Shown: positions 1-5,628 of the stretch, piece after piece
Layout: every line of letters begins with the position of its first letter
Position numbering within the stretch: the first letter of the stretch is position 1
NCBI GenBank assembly: GCA_030667555.1
Contig: DAOUVR010000060.1
Coordinates: forward strand, 1 to 6,808
From: Dehalococcoidia bacterium
Lineage (GTDB): Bacteria; Chloroflexota; Dehalococcoidia; E44-bin15
Direction of reading: 5' to 3'
Length of the DNA stretch: 6,808 nt
Translations under genes and position numbers: made by a program
Notes under the pieces: model-generated
Told to the model about the DNA's origin: nothing
Databases searched by the model: none
Seen by the model: the letters and a program-made list of their open reading frames with translations, nothing else

Positions 1-106
1 GTTTCCGTGTAAACTAATGTGGTCATACTAAATCCCTGCTCACCGACTGTCAAGGACTCCAGCAAGTCCAAATAAGCTCTCTCTGGTAAAAACCGCCTTC
101 ATAGTA
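1..106. other. Left-edge intergenic stretch without a gene
   Basis: All three plus-strand frames close within the first 31 bases (stops at 10-12, 15-17 and 29-31), and no ORF with a ribosome binding site or recognisable product was seen on either strand. The only signal is the minus-strand promoter at 25-53. A plus-strand gene could end in the first 31 bases, but too little of it is present to judge. Confidence 0.5.
25..53 (-). promoter_or_regulatory. Candidate sigma-70-type promoter reading out of the left edge
   Basis: On the minus strand a perfect -35 hexamer TTGACA (53 to 48) is followed by a 17-base spacer and TAGTAT (30 to 25, four of six matches to TATAAT). Transcription would start near position 18 and leave the window, so the gene it serves is not visible. 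It lies just beyond the hairpin at 107-135, the usual arrangement for a new transcription unit after a terminator. The match is by eye only. Confidence 0.5.
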
Positions 107-145
107 AAAGCCCCACCTTAACCAGGTGGGGCTTTCTCTTTTTTC
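107..145. terminator. Intrinsic terminator, possibly bidirectional
   Basis: A perfect 12-bp inverted repeat, AAAGCCCCACCT (107-118) and AGGTGGGGCTTT (124-135), encloses a 5-base loop. On the minus strand it sits 31 bases beyond the stop of the large Nfn subunit and ends in a short TTTT run, so it should end the nfnAB transcript. On the plus strand the stem is followed by CTCTTTTTT (136-144), a stronger U-tract, so it could also stop plus-strand transcription entering from the left. The hairpin is seen directly; its direction of use is inferred. Confidence 0.85.
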
Positions 146-165
146 AATCCTATTGGATGCGCCTC

Positions 166-1560
166 TTATTTACTCCTAAGATACTCATCGATGGAGGCGG
201 CTGCCCTTTTGCCTGCCCCCATAGCGCTGATCACGGTGGCAGCACCGGTGACCACATCGCCTCCCGCCCAGACAGCGTCTTTCACCGTCTTCCCCGTCTC
301 CTCATCGGCAACCACGGTGCCCCTCCTGGTAACCTCCAGCCCTTCGGTTGTCGTAGGCACGAGGGGATTGGGGGTAGTGCCCAGAGCGATAACCACGACA
401 TCGACATCGATAACGAACTCGCTGCCCTCCTTGACAATAGGCCGCCGCCGTCCGCTGTCATCGGGCTCTCCCAGTTCCATCTCATAGCACTCCGCACCAA
501 CCACCCAGCCCTGATCATTGCCGATGAATCTCTTGGGATTAGTCAGGAGCTTGAAGATAATGCCCTCCTCCTGGGCGTTCTCCACCTCCTCCCGCCTCGC
601 TGGCAGCTCTACCTCGGAGCGCCGATAAACGATGTAGACCTCCTCGGCACCCAGCCTCAGGGCACACCTTGCTGAATCCATAGCCACATTGCCTCCACCC
701 ACCACCGCTACCCTGCGACCTACCTTCACGGGGGTATCATATTCAGGGAAGAGATAGGCCTTCATTAAGTTAGTTCGAGTAAGGAATTCATTTGCTGAAT
801 AGATGCCGTTAAGGTTCTCACCGGGGATATTTAGGAACATAGGTAGCCCAGCACCGGTGCCAAGAAAGACGGCATCATAGCCATCATCCAGGATCTCGTC
901 CACGGTCGCGGTCTTACCTACAACGGAGTCCAGTCTGACATCCACCCCGAGAGACCTCACGAAGTCAACCTCGGTCTGGACGACGAGCTTGGGCAGCCTG
1001 AACTCCGGGATGCCATACATGAGTACGCCACCAGCGGTATGGAGCGCTTCAAAGATTGTTACCTCATGCCCCAGCTTGGCCAGGTCGGCGGCTGCGGTGA
1101 GCCCCGCCGGCCCCGACCCTACTACAGCCACCCTCTTTCCAGTCGGCTTAGCAAGCTCAGGCTTTTGCATTTGCCCCTGGCTGAGTTCCCAATCGGCCAC
1201 ATAGCGCTCCAAACGACCGATAGCTATCGGTGCGCCCTTCTTCGCTATGGTACATGTCTCTTCACATTGCGACTCCTGAGGGCATACCCGCCCACAGATG
1301 CCGGGCAGGCTGTTCTTGCTCTTAAGAATGCGCACTGCCTCGGGCATATTTCCCTCGCGCACTGCCAGAATGAAATCGGGAATATCCACATCCACCGGGC
1401 AGCCATCAATGCAGGATCGCTTGGGGCACTGGATGCACCGCGTGGCCTCAGCCAAAGCCTGTTCCTCGTTATATCCCAAGGCGACCTCATCAAAATTCTT
1501 CGCCCGCACCAGGGGCTCCTGCTTGGGCATGGACACTCGGTTTAGATCTAACTTAGGCAT
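166..1560 (-). CDS. nfnB: NfnB-type large subunit of NADH-dependent ferredoxin:NADP+ oxidoreductase (GltA-like, NADPH-dependent glutamate synthase family)
   Basis: This 464-residue cytoplasmic flavoprotein has the normal length for the GltA/NfnB family. The N-terminal domain carries eight cysteines (C42, C45, C50, C54, C89, C93, C99, C103) for two [4Fe-4S] clusters. By analogy with dihydropyrimidine dehydrogenase, C42/C45/C50/C103 would bind one cluster and C54/C93/C99 plus E118 (in GRLERY) the other. An FAD-binding GSGPAGL motif is at 148-154, an NADP(H)-binding GGGNVAMDSAR motif at 288-298 followed by YRRSEVELPARREE (312-325), and the C-terminal FAD-contacting AGGD at 432-435. The start overlaps the last 8 bases of the upstream small-subunit gene, with GGGAG about 10 bases ahead, so the two are translationally coupled. 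In the Nfn complex this subunit binds the bifurcating FAD and exchanges electrons with NADP(H) and ferredoxin. Automated annotation often calls it glutamate synthase, but no glutamate synthase large subunit is adjacent. A sulfide dehydrogenase (SudA) role is a less likely alternative. Confidence 0.9.
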   Translation of the reverse strand: MPKLDLNRVSMPKQEPLVRAKNFDEVALGYNEEQALAEATRCIQCPKRSCIDGCPVDVDIPDFILAVREGNMPEAVRILKSKNSLPGICGRVCPQESQCEETCTIAKKGAPIAIGRLERYVADWELSQGQMQKPELAKPTGKRVAVVGSGPAGLTAAADLAKLGHEVTIFEALHTAGGVLMYGIPEFRLPKLVVQTEVDFVRSLGVDVRLDSVVGKTATVDEILDDGYDAVFLGTGAGLPMFLNIPGENLNGIYSANEFLTRTNLMKAYLFPEYDTPVKVGRRVAVVGGGNVAMDSARCALRLGAEEVYIVYRRSEVELPARREEVENAQEEGIIFKLLTNPKRFIGNDQGWVVGAECYEMELGEPDDSGRRRPIVKEGSEFVIDVDVVVIALGTTPNPLVPTTTEGLEVTRRGTVVADEETGKTVKDAVWAGGDVVTGAATVISAMGAGKRAAASIDEYLRSK

Positions 1561-2386
1561 GGCTCATCTGCTCCCATCGCTCTAACGCTTTCTTTTCTTC
1601 CTCGAGGTATATCCGCTGCCGAGTAAAGAGGAGGTCCCAGTCCACCTGGTGGCCATCGAAGTCAGGCCCATCAACACAGGTGAACTTGGTTTGACCCCCA
1701 ACCTCAACCCTACAGCAACCACACATCCCGGTGCCGTCGACCATAATCGGGTTGAGGCTGACGATTGTTTTAACACCAAAAGGCTCAGTCGTTTTAGCAC
1801 AAAACTTCATCATCACCGTGGGGCCGATGGCGATAACCCGGTCTATCTTCCGCTCTCCCTCAAGCAATTCCTTGAGGGGCTCGGTCACCAATGCCTTACG
1901 GCCGTAGGAGCCATCGTCTGTGGTCACAATGAGCTCATCGCTGACTGCTCTCAGGCGATCTTCCCAGAATAAAAGATCCTTGTTCCTGGCTCCCATAATG
2001 GACAAGACCTTGTTTCCCGCTTCCTTCATGGAACGAGCAATCGGGACTATAGGCGCCACGGCGAACCCTCCCCCGACGCAGACCACGGTGCCATAATTAT
2101 CGATATGGGTGGGCAAGCCCAGAGGGCCGGCGAAGTTAGCGATGTAGTCGCCAGCTTTAAGGTGAGCCATCTTGCGGGTTGTCGCCCCCACTTCCATGAA
2201 GACAATTGTAATACTCCCTTCCTCTCTATCCCAGTCGGCAACGGTAAGAGGGATACGCTCCCCCTTTTCGTCTATTCTTATGACAACGAACTGTCCTGCC
2301 TGGGCCTTGCGGGCAACTGCCGGCGCATCAACCTTGAAAAGGTGAATGCTGGGCACCAAGTCCTCTCTCAGCATGATTTTAAACAT
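1553..2386 (-). CDS. nfnA: NfnA-type small subunit (ferredoxin-NADP reductase/PyrK-like FAD and [2Fe-2S] protein)
   Basis: The 277-residue product has the ferredoxin-NADP reductase fold order: an FAD-binding barrel with RIPLTV at 44-49 (the RxPLT flavin motif), an NAD-binding Rossmann region with GGGFAVAPIVPIA at 105-117, and a C-terminal iron-sulfur segment. In that segment D217 (in VDGTGMCGCC), C222, C225 and C237 match the three-Cys-plus-Asp [2Fe-2S] ligation described for NfnA; C224 is an extra cysteine. Known PyrK proteins use four cysteines, so the Asp favours Nfn over dihydroorotate dehydrogenase electron transfer, and no pyrD is adjacent. The role is to take electrons from or give them to NADH and pass them to the large subunit. 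The ATG at 2386 is preceded by GGAGAAGG (2398-2391). The gene overlaps the downstream large subunit by 8 bases, and a promoter candidate lies about 150 bases upstream. SudB is an alternative name for members of this family. Confidence 0.88.
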   Translation of the reverse strand: MFKIMLREDLVPSIHLFKVDAPAVARKAQAGQFVVIRIDEKGERIPLTVADWDREEGSITIVFMEVGATTRKMAHLKAGDYIANFAGPLGLPTHIDNYGTVVCVGGGFAVAPIVPIARSMKEAGNKVLSIMGARNKDLLFWEDRLRAVSDELIVTTDDGSYGRKALVTEPLKELLEGERKIDRVIAIGPTVMMKFCAKTTEPFGVKTIVSLNPIMVDGTGMCGCCRVEVGGQTKFTCVDGPDFDGHQVDWDLLFTRQRIYLEEEKKALERWEQMSHA

Positions 2387-2390
2387 TAAT

Positions 2391-2398
2391 CCTTCTCC
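2391..2398 (-). promoter_or_regulatory. Ribosome binding site of nfnA
   Basis: GGAGAAGG reads toward the ATG at 2386, with 8 bases between GGAG and the start codon (4 after the final GG). It supports this ATG over the out-of-frame ATG at 2400, which gives only a four-codon frame whose TAA overlaps the real start. Confidence 0.7.
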
Positions 2399-2532
2399 AT
2401 AACTTTAGAATCGACGAGTACACTTCTGATTGTTTGTAAAAAGGGGGACAAGCTGCGGTCTTTTTGTAGCGTGGAAATCTGCTAGCTGCTTCTTCGTAAG
2501 TGCAGGGGTAACCATCGTTTCTCTAGAAATTA

Positions 2533-2562
2533 ATGATATCACACTGCGCCTGAGGAATTCAA
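2533..2562 (-). promoter_or_regulatory. Candidate sigma-70-type promoter for nfnAB
   Basis: On the minus strand TTGAAT (2562-2557, four of six to TTGACA) is separated by 18 bases from TATCAT (2538-2533, five of six to TATAAT). Predicted initiation near 2526 leaves about 140 bases to the nfnA ATG. The -10 region overlaps an 8-bp palindrome TGATATCA (2534-2541), which could be chance or an operator half. Found by eye. Confidence 0.45.
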
Positions 2563-2601
2563 CCCTTAGCGCTCACCAATTTTGCTATTTCCCGTCCCAA
2601 T

Positions 2602-2745
2602 CTAACACTGTAGTTCATCCCTGATAGATGCCTGTCCACCCAACTCCGCCCCTTTCTCGAAGATGGCTACTCTATGCCCCTCTCTGCCTAGTTCATAAAC
2701 CGCGGAAAGCCCAGCGAGCCCGCCACCGACGATGCCAAAATTCAC
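2602..2745 (-). pseudogene. N-terminal remnant of an FAD-dependent oxidoreductase (amine oxidase/phytoene desaturase/protoporphyrinogen oxidase-like)
   Basis: A GTG at 2745-2743 shares its first base with the TAG stop of the upstream membrane protein and is preceded by AGGGGGG (2758-2752), six bases away. The frame encodes 47 residues. It starts MNFGIVGGGLAGLSAVYELG, a textbook dinucleotide-binding beta-alpha-beta with GxGxxG, then HRVAIFEKGAELGGQAS, the acidic end of the second strand and the GG motif of NAD_binding_8-type FAD enzymes. It then hits a TAG stop at 2604-2602. Related enzymes run to roughly 400-500 residues, and neither the rest of the FAD domain nor a substrate domain was found in any frame before nfnA. 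This is therefore best called a truncated gene, caused by internal deletion or rearrangement. The stop-start overlap and the good ribosome binding site suggest it was once the last gene of the upstream operon. A functional 47-residue peptide is unlikely but not excluded. Confidence 0.75.
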
Positions 2746-3785
2746 TACTCACCCCCCTCGGGGTCATTCCGCTCCACCAGTTTCTGCTCCTGCCCTGGCA
2801 CTATCTTGGCCAGCGAAAGGTTCTCTATCCAAAGGAACATAAAGCCCAGAGCTATCATAGGCAGAAGGAGTAAAGCGTGCAACACGATAACATAAGCTGT
2901 AACTAAGCCAGTATATTCTGCTGCTACAGCGCCAGCGGGGACGAAGAAAAGAAGGGCTTGCTGGCAGAACCAATCGAAGGGACCCACACCACCTGGGGCA
3001 ACGAATATGAGAGCCCAACTCAGGCTGGCGATTGATGTCACCAGCAGCATTACGTAAAAGGGTTGCTGTAGATCGAACGACAGCGCCACAAAGTAGAATA
3101 GGCCAGCCTCACAGAGCCATACCCCCATCGATATAGTCAATACCATAGCCAGCTTATGTGGGCTGCGCATTATCGCCAGTCCCTCAACAAGAAGGATGAG
3201 CCACCCGCCTACTTTCTCCCGCCATCGCATAGGTAGTAGGTAAAGCAGTATCGCAATCCCCCTTTTAGTGAGCCTCCGTGAGGACGCGAGGATGAAAATT
3301 ACCAGGAGAGCTACAAGAAAAAGCCCAGCCGCAACGTAAACGATCTGTTGCAACAAGCCTGTCAGAGGAATAAAAAGGGACAGTATGGCAGCAAAAAGAA
3401 GAAGCGTTAGCCCATCGAATATCTGTTCCACTACCATAGTGCCTGCAGTGGCCATCTTGCTGATGCTTTCCCTTTCACCGAGAATGTAGGCCCGGGCCAC
3501 TAGGCCAAGACGGCCAGGTAGGACGTTGTTTACCAGGAAGCCGATAACTACCAGTGGGAACAGTCGGAAGGCAGAGAAGTTCCCAATGGGCTTCAACAGA
3601 TAACGCCACCGCACCGCCCGAAAGAAAACACCCACAAAATAGATGAGGAGTCCTGGAAACAGGAGTATATAGTTTGCCTCACGCAGCGCCCTATTAATCT
3701 CGGCGAAGTCAGTTCGGTACAGGAAGAGACATAGAAAGAGAAGGCTGATTCCGAGCCCAATCCAAAAACGGCCCCTTCTTAGCAA
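2745..3785 (-). CDS. UPF0104 / LPG-synthase-TM-region flippase-like membrane protein
   Basis: This 346-residue integral membrane protein has about eight hydrophobic segments (roughly residues 9-23, 39-56, 74-88, 124-140, 146-167, 212-234, 243-264 and 295-320). It shows the family's signatures in order: RAVRWRYLL (57-65), NNVLPGRLG (86-94) followed by RAYILGERESIS (98-109), VVEQIFDGL (118-126) and APGGVGPFDWF (263-273). It lacks the C-terminal acyl/aminoacyl-transferase domain of MprF, so only the membrane domain is present. Such stand-alone members are called flippase-like and often sit with glycosyltransferases, where a role in moving or handling lipid-linked sugars is proposed but generally unproven. 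The start is TTG, chosen because AGAGGAG lies six bases upstream and no better ATG is near. A strong promoter lies 24 bases before it. The position just after PGRLG is Leu95 where many relatives carry Glu. The tail (about 330-346) is polar and charged. Confidence 0.85.
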   Translation of the reverse strand: MLRRGRFWIGLGISLLFLCLFLYRTDFAEINRALREANYILLFPGLLIYFVGVFFRAVRWRYLLKPIGNFSAFRLFPLVVIGFLVNNVLPGRLGLVARAYILGERESISKMATAGTMVVEQIFDGLTLLLFAAILSLFIPLTGLLQQIVYVAAGLFLVALLVIFILASSRRLTKRGIAILLYLLPMRWREKVGGWLILLVEGLAIMRSPHKLAMVLTISMGVWLCEAGLFYFVALSFDLQQPFYVMLLVTSIASLSWALIFVAPGGVGPFDWFCQQALLFFVPAGAVAAEYTGLVTAYVIVLHALLLLPMIALGFMFLWIENLSLAKIVPGQEQKLVERNDPEGGE

Positions 3786-3791
3786 TACTAG

Positions 3792-3798
3792 CTCCTCT
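3792..3798 (-). promoter_or_regulatory. Ribosome binding site that supports a TTG start
   Basis: AGAGGAG is spaced six bases from the TTG at 3785-3783, the only sensible initiation codon before the first membrane segment of the UPF0104 protein. Confidence 0.7.
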
Positions 3799-3808
3799 CT
3801 GGTCAGTT

Positions 3809-3837
3809 ATTATAGCTCGGGAAGCGTTCTGCCTCAA
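3809..3837 (-). promoter_or_regulatory. Near-consensus promoter between the glycosyltransferase and the UPF0104 gene
   Basis: TTGAGG (3837-3832) begins one base after the glycosyltransferase stop codon. A 17-base spacer and a perfect TATAAT (3814-3809) follow. Initiation near 3802 would leave a leader of only about 17 bases, just covering the ribosome binding site. This suggests the UPF0104 gene (and once the FAD oxidoreductase) can be transcribed separately from the two upstream genes. Matches were judged by eye. Confidence 0.6.
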
Positions 3838-5628
3838 TCACGGAGCGACGGGAGGGAAGTAAGCAATACCCTCTGTGCCAGAGGTCCAGTAGGGACCCTC
3901 GGTTTTCCTATGCATGAAGTAGTCCCACCACCACCCAAAGTCAAAATCCTTATACTCCTCGGGGAACCATATCAGATGTTGAAATCCTTGCCCCTCAACA
4001 TACTTTTCCAAGTATGGCTCAGCAGCATCCTTATTATTCACATTGAGAAGAAGCACTGAGCCTTTAGGAGGCTCATTAACAGAAGAGAGGTCAGGGAAAT
4101 CAACATTCACATAATCCCTAAGATACCAGGCCCATGGCCAGTAAAAGGAGAGGCCGCCACCGCTGCCATCTACGGTTATGGCCAGCTCTTTCCCCTCACC
4201 GCTTTCCTCCGCTACCTCCTCAATCTGGGCCATGACTTGCCGCAAGTCCTGGGATATACCTGCATATACCAACATCTGCGGAGGTTCACCGCTATTATCG
4301 TAGCTCGCCTGAAAGGCGATATACACAGTGACAGGGAAAAGGAGTAGCAGAGCAAATATCGTAACCCCTCTCACCGCCCAAGCTCTCATTCTTTTCCAAT
4401 CAAAGGCCTGGTGGAAAAGCTGGCCGATAAACATCCCTCCGATAAGAATCGCGGGGAGAATCATATAAAGGCAAATCTGAGGCATCTTCTCGCCATATAA
4501 AGAGTATGGTATCAGGCTTAATAACGCCCACCAAACTAAAAAACGGGAGAATAGGTTCCCTTTTATCATGTAGTAGATGGCACCAACGAAGGCAAAGAGC
4601 AAGGGCAGAAACTCGTAGAAGGGCATAAGAATAATATAGTAGTACCAGGGCTGTGTCACCCTTCCTGCCTGACCGATCCAGTAATCAAGGGAGCCCCAGA
4701 CGCCACTGGCAAAGCCAGAGAGATTGGTGAAGAAGGTAGTATAGAGAAGGATGAAGATGCCATAGAAAATCAGGAAGCTTATAAGCCAGCGCCGCCAGTT
4801 CCAGCGAATCCCTATGGCTGCGGATACTATGAATAGAAGAATCACGATGAGAGCCTCATCCCAGTTAAAGCCGCCGGGAAAGTTCACTTTCGGGATTAGT
4901 TGAACAGCTGCTGCAAAAAGAGGCAGCGCCAGGGCGCCGATGAGGAGCAGGAATTCGGCTGGCGCGGGGAGATCCTTAAGGTCGAACCTGTTTCTAACCC
5001 TGGCTACCAGCTCTTTAGCCGAAGCGATGAAAAGGAAAAGGGCAAATATGCCTGCAGTGAAATAGGTTGCCTCCTTGGTGCAAAAGCTGAGACTCAAGGC
5101 GGCTGCTCCAATGTAGAGATACCTGGCCTTCCTCTCCTCAAAATAGCGCCACAGGCAGACAACCAGGAGCAGAGTCCAAAAAACAATATAGATATCGTTT
5201 CGGGCGTAACGACTGAAGAATAGAAACGTAGGAGAGAAGGTAAGCAAGACAGCAACGATGATAGCACCCCATCGCCCTAGCTGGCGGCGCAGGAAATAGG
5301 GAAGCGCTACCAATGCCGTGCCGAAGATGGCGGGGACAAACCGTGCCGTGAATTCGCTGTCCCCGAAGAGGAAGAAGGCCAGGGCGGTGCTGTAACCCTG
5401 GAACGGGCCATGGGTTACAGGCGTATGATGATAAGCATGCGTGTTGTAAAGAGACCAGGCACCACCCCACCAGACATTTTCGAACTCATCGAAGCTGAAG
5501 ACACGGGCGTCCAAATCCCAGAGGCGCATCCCCAGGGCGATGATGAAGAGAAGGATGTAGATAGAGATCTCCCAGTTTAACCTGGCACGCACACGGTCGA
5601 CCAATGATGTACTAATCCGCACCGCCAT
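3838..5628 (-). CDS. Family 39-type membrane glycosyltransferase (TIGR03663-like)
   Basis: The 596-residue protein has about 12 hydrophobic segments between residues 20 and 440 and a soluble, aromatic-rich C-terminal part (about 441-596), probably extracytoplasmic. The layout fits GT-C glycosyltransferases, which transfer sugar from a polyprenyl-phosphate donor on the outer face of the membrane. An acidic pair D47-E48 (FSFDEFE) sits in the first outer loop, where PMT/ArnT enzymes have a catalytic Asp, and a second acidic site, YARND (141-145), follows. Other family-like landmarks are TKEATY (184-189), QPWYYY (326-331) with MPFYEFLP (335-342), and YGEKMPQ (378-384). The ATG at 5628 lies inside the 3' end of the DUF2298-type gene (17-base overlap) with GGTGAGG just ahead, so the two are coupled. 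TIGR03663 proteins are described as usually occurring with TIGR03662 (DUF2298-type) proteins, often adjacent, as here. Donor and acceptor cannot be told from sequence. Confidence 0.85.
   Translation of the reverse strand: MAVRISTSLVDRVRARLNWEISIYILLFIIALGMRLWDLDARVFSFDEFENVWWGGAWSLYNTHAYHHTPVTHGPFQGYSTALAFFLFGDSEFTARFVPAIFGTALVALPYFLRRQLGRWGAIIVAVLLTFSPTFLFFSRYARNDIYIVFWTLLLVVCLWRYFEERKARYLYIGAAALSLSFCTKEATYFTAGIFALFLFIASAKELVARVRNRFDLKDLPAPAEFLLLIGALALPLFAAAVQLIPKVNFPGGFNWDEALIVILLFIVSAAIGIRWNWRRWLISFLIFYGIFILLYTTFFTNLSGFASGVWGSLDYWIGQAGRVTQPWYYYIILMPFYEFLPLLFAFVGAIYYMIKGNLFSRFLVWWALLSLIPYSLYGEKMPQICLYMILPAILIGGMFIGQLFHQAFDWKRMRAWAVRGVTIFALLLLFPVTVYIAFQASYDNSGEPPQMLVYAGISQDLRQVMAQIEEVAEESGEGKELAITVDGSGGGLSFYWPWAWYLRDYVNVDFPDLSSVNEPPKGSVLLLNVNNKDAAEPYLEKYVEGQGFQHLIWFPEEYKDFDFGWWWDYFMHRKTEGPYWTSGTEGIAYFPPVAP

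Larger units (their letters stand above)
2387..2601. other. Intergenic region and probable nfnAB leader
   Basis: These 215 bases separate the stop of the truncated FAD-oxidoreductase frame from nfnA. No convincing gene was found. The longest minus-strand frame with an ATG (2515 to 2405, 36 codons, beginning MVTPALTKKQLADFHATKR) has no good ribosome binding site and no recognisable family. A promoter candidate at 2533-2562 would give a leader of about 140 bases. No strong terminator hairpin separates the membrane-protein cluster from nfnAB, so some read-through is possible. Confidence 0.5.

Noticed and set aside
1..106. Possible small RNA or tRNA-like gene ahead of the plus-strand hairpin
   Set aside because: No cloverleaf, CCA end or tmRNA-like features are visible, and the region is better explained by the minus-strand promoter and terminator.
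157..675. 172-codon plus-strand ORF
   Set aside because: It is fully antisense to the well-supported large Nfn subunit, has low-complexity Pro/His-rich content with no family resemblance, and has no ribosome binding site. It is a shadow frame.
1039..1545. 168-codon plus-strand ORF
   Set aside because: It is antisense to the cysteine-rich N-terminal half of the large Nfn subunit, with no recognisable motif. It is a by-product of that gene's codon use.
2405..2515. 36-codon minus-strand ORF beginning MVTPALTKKQLADFHATKR
   Set aside because: The first residues vaguely recall N-termini of phytanoyl-CoA dioxygenase-like proteins, but the match is too short. There is no good ribosome binding site, and the remainder looks random. 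It is kept only as a note in the leader region.
2430..2624. 64-codon plus-strand ORF in the intergenic region
   Set aside because: It has no ribosome binding site, an unusual Cys/Ser/Phe-rich composition and no family. It runs antisense through the promoter region and the FAD remnant.
2628..2873. 81-codon plus-strand ORF
   Set aside because: It is antisense to the FAD remnant and the UPF0104 gene, both of which show family motifs on the minus strand.
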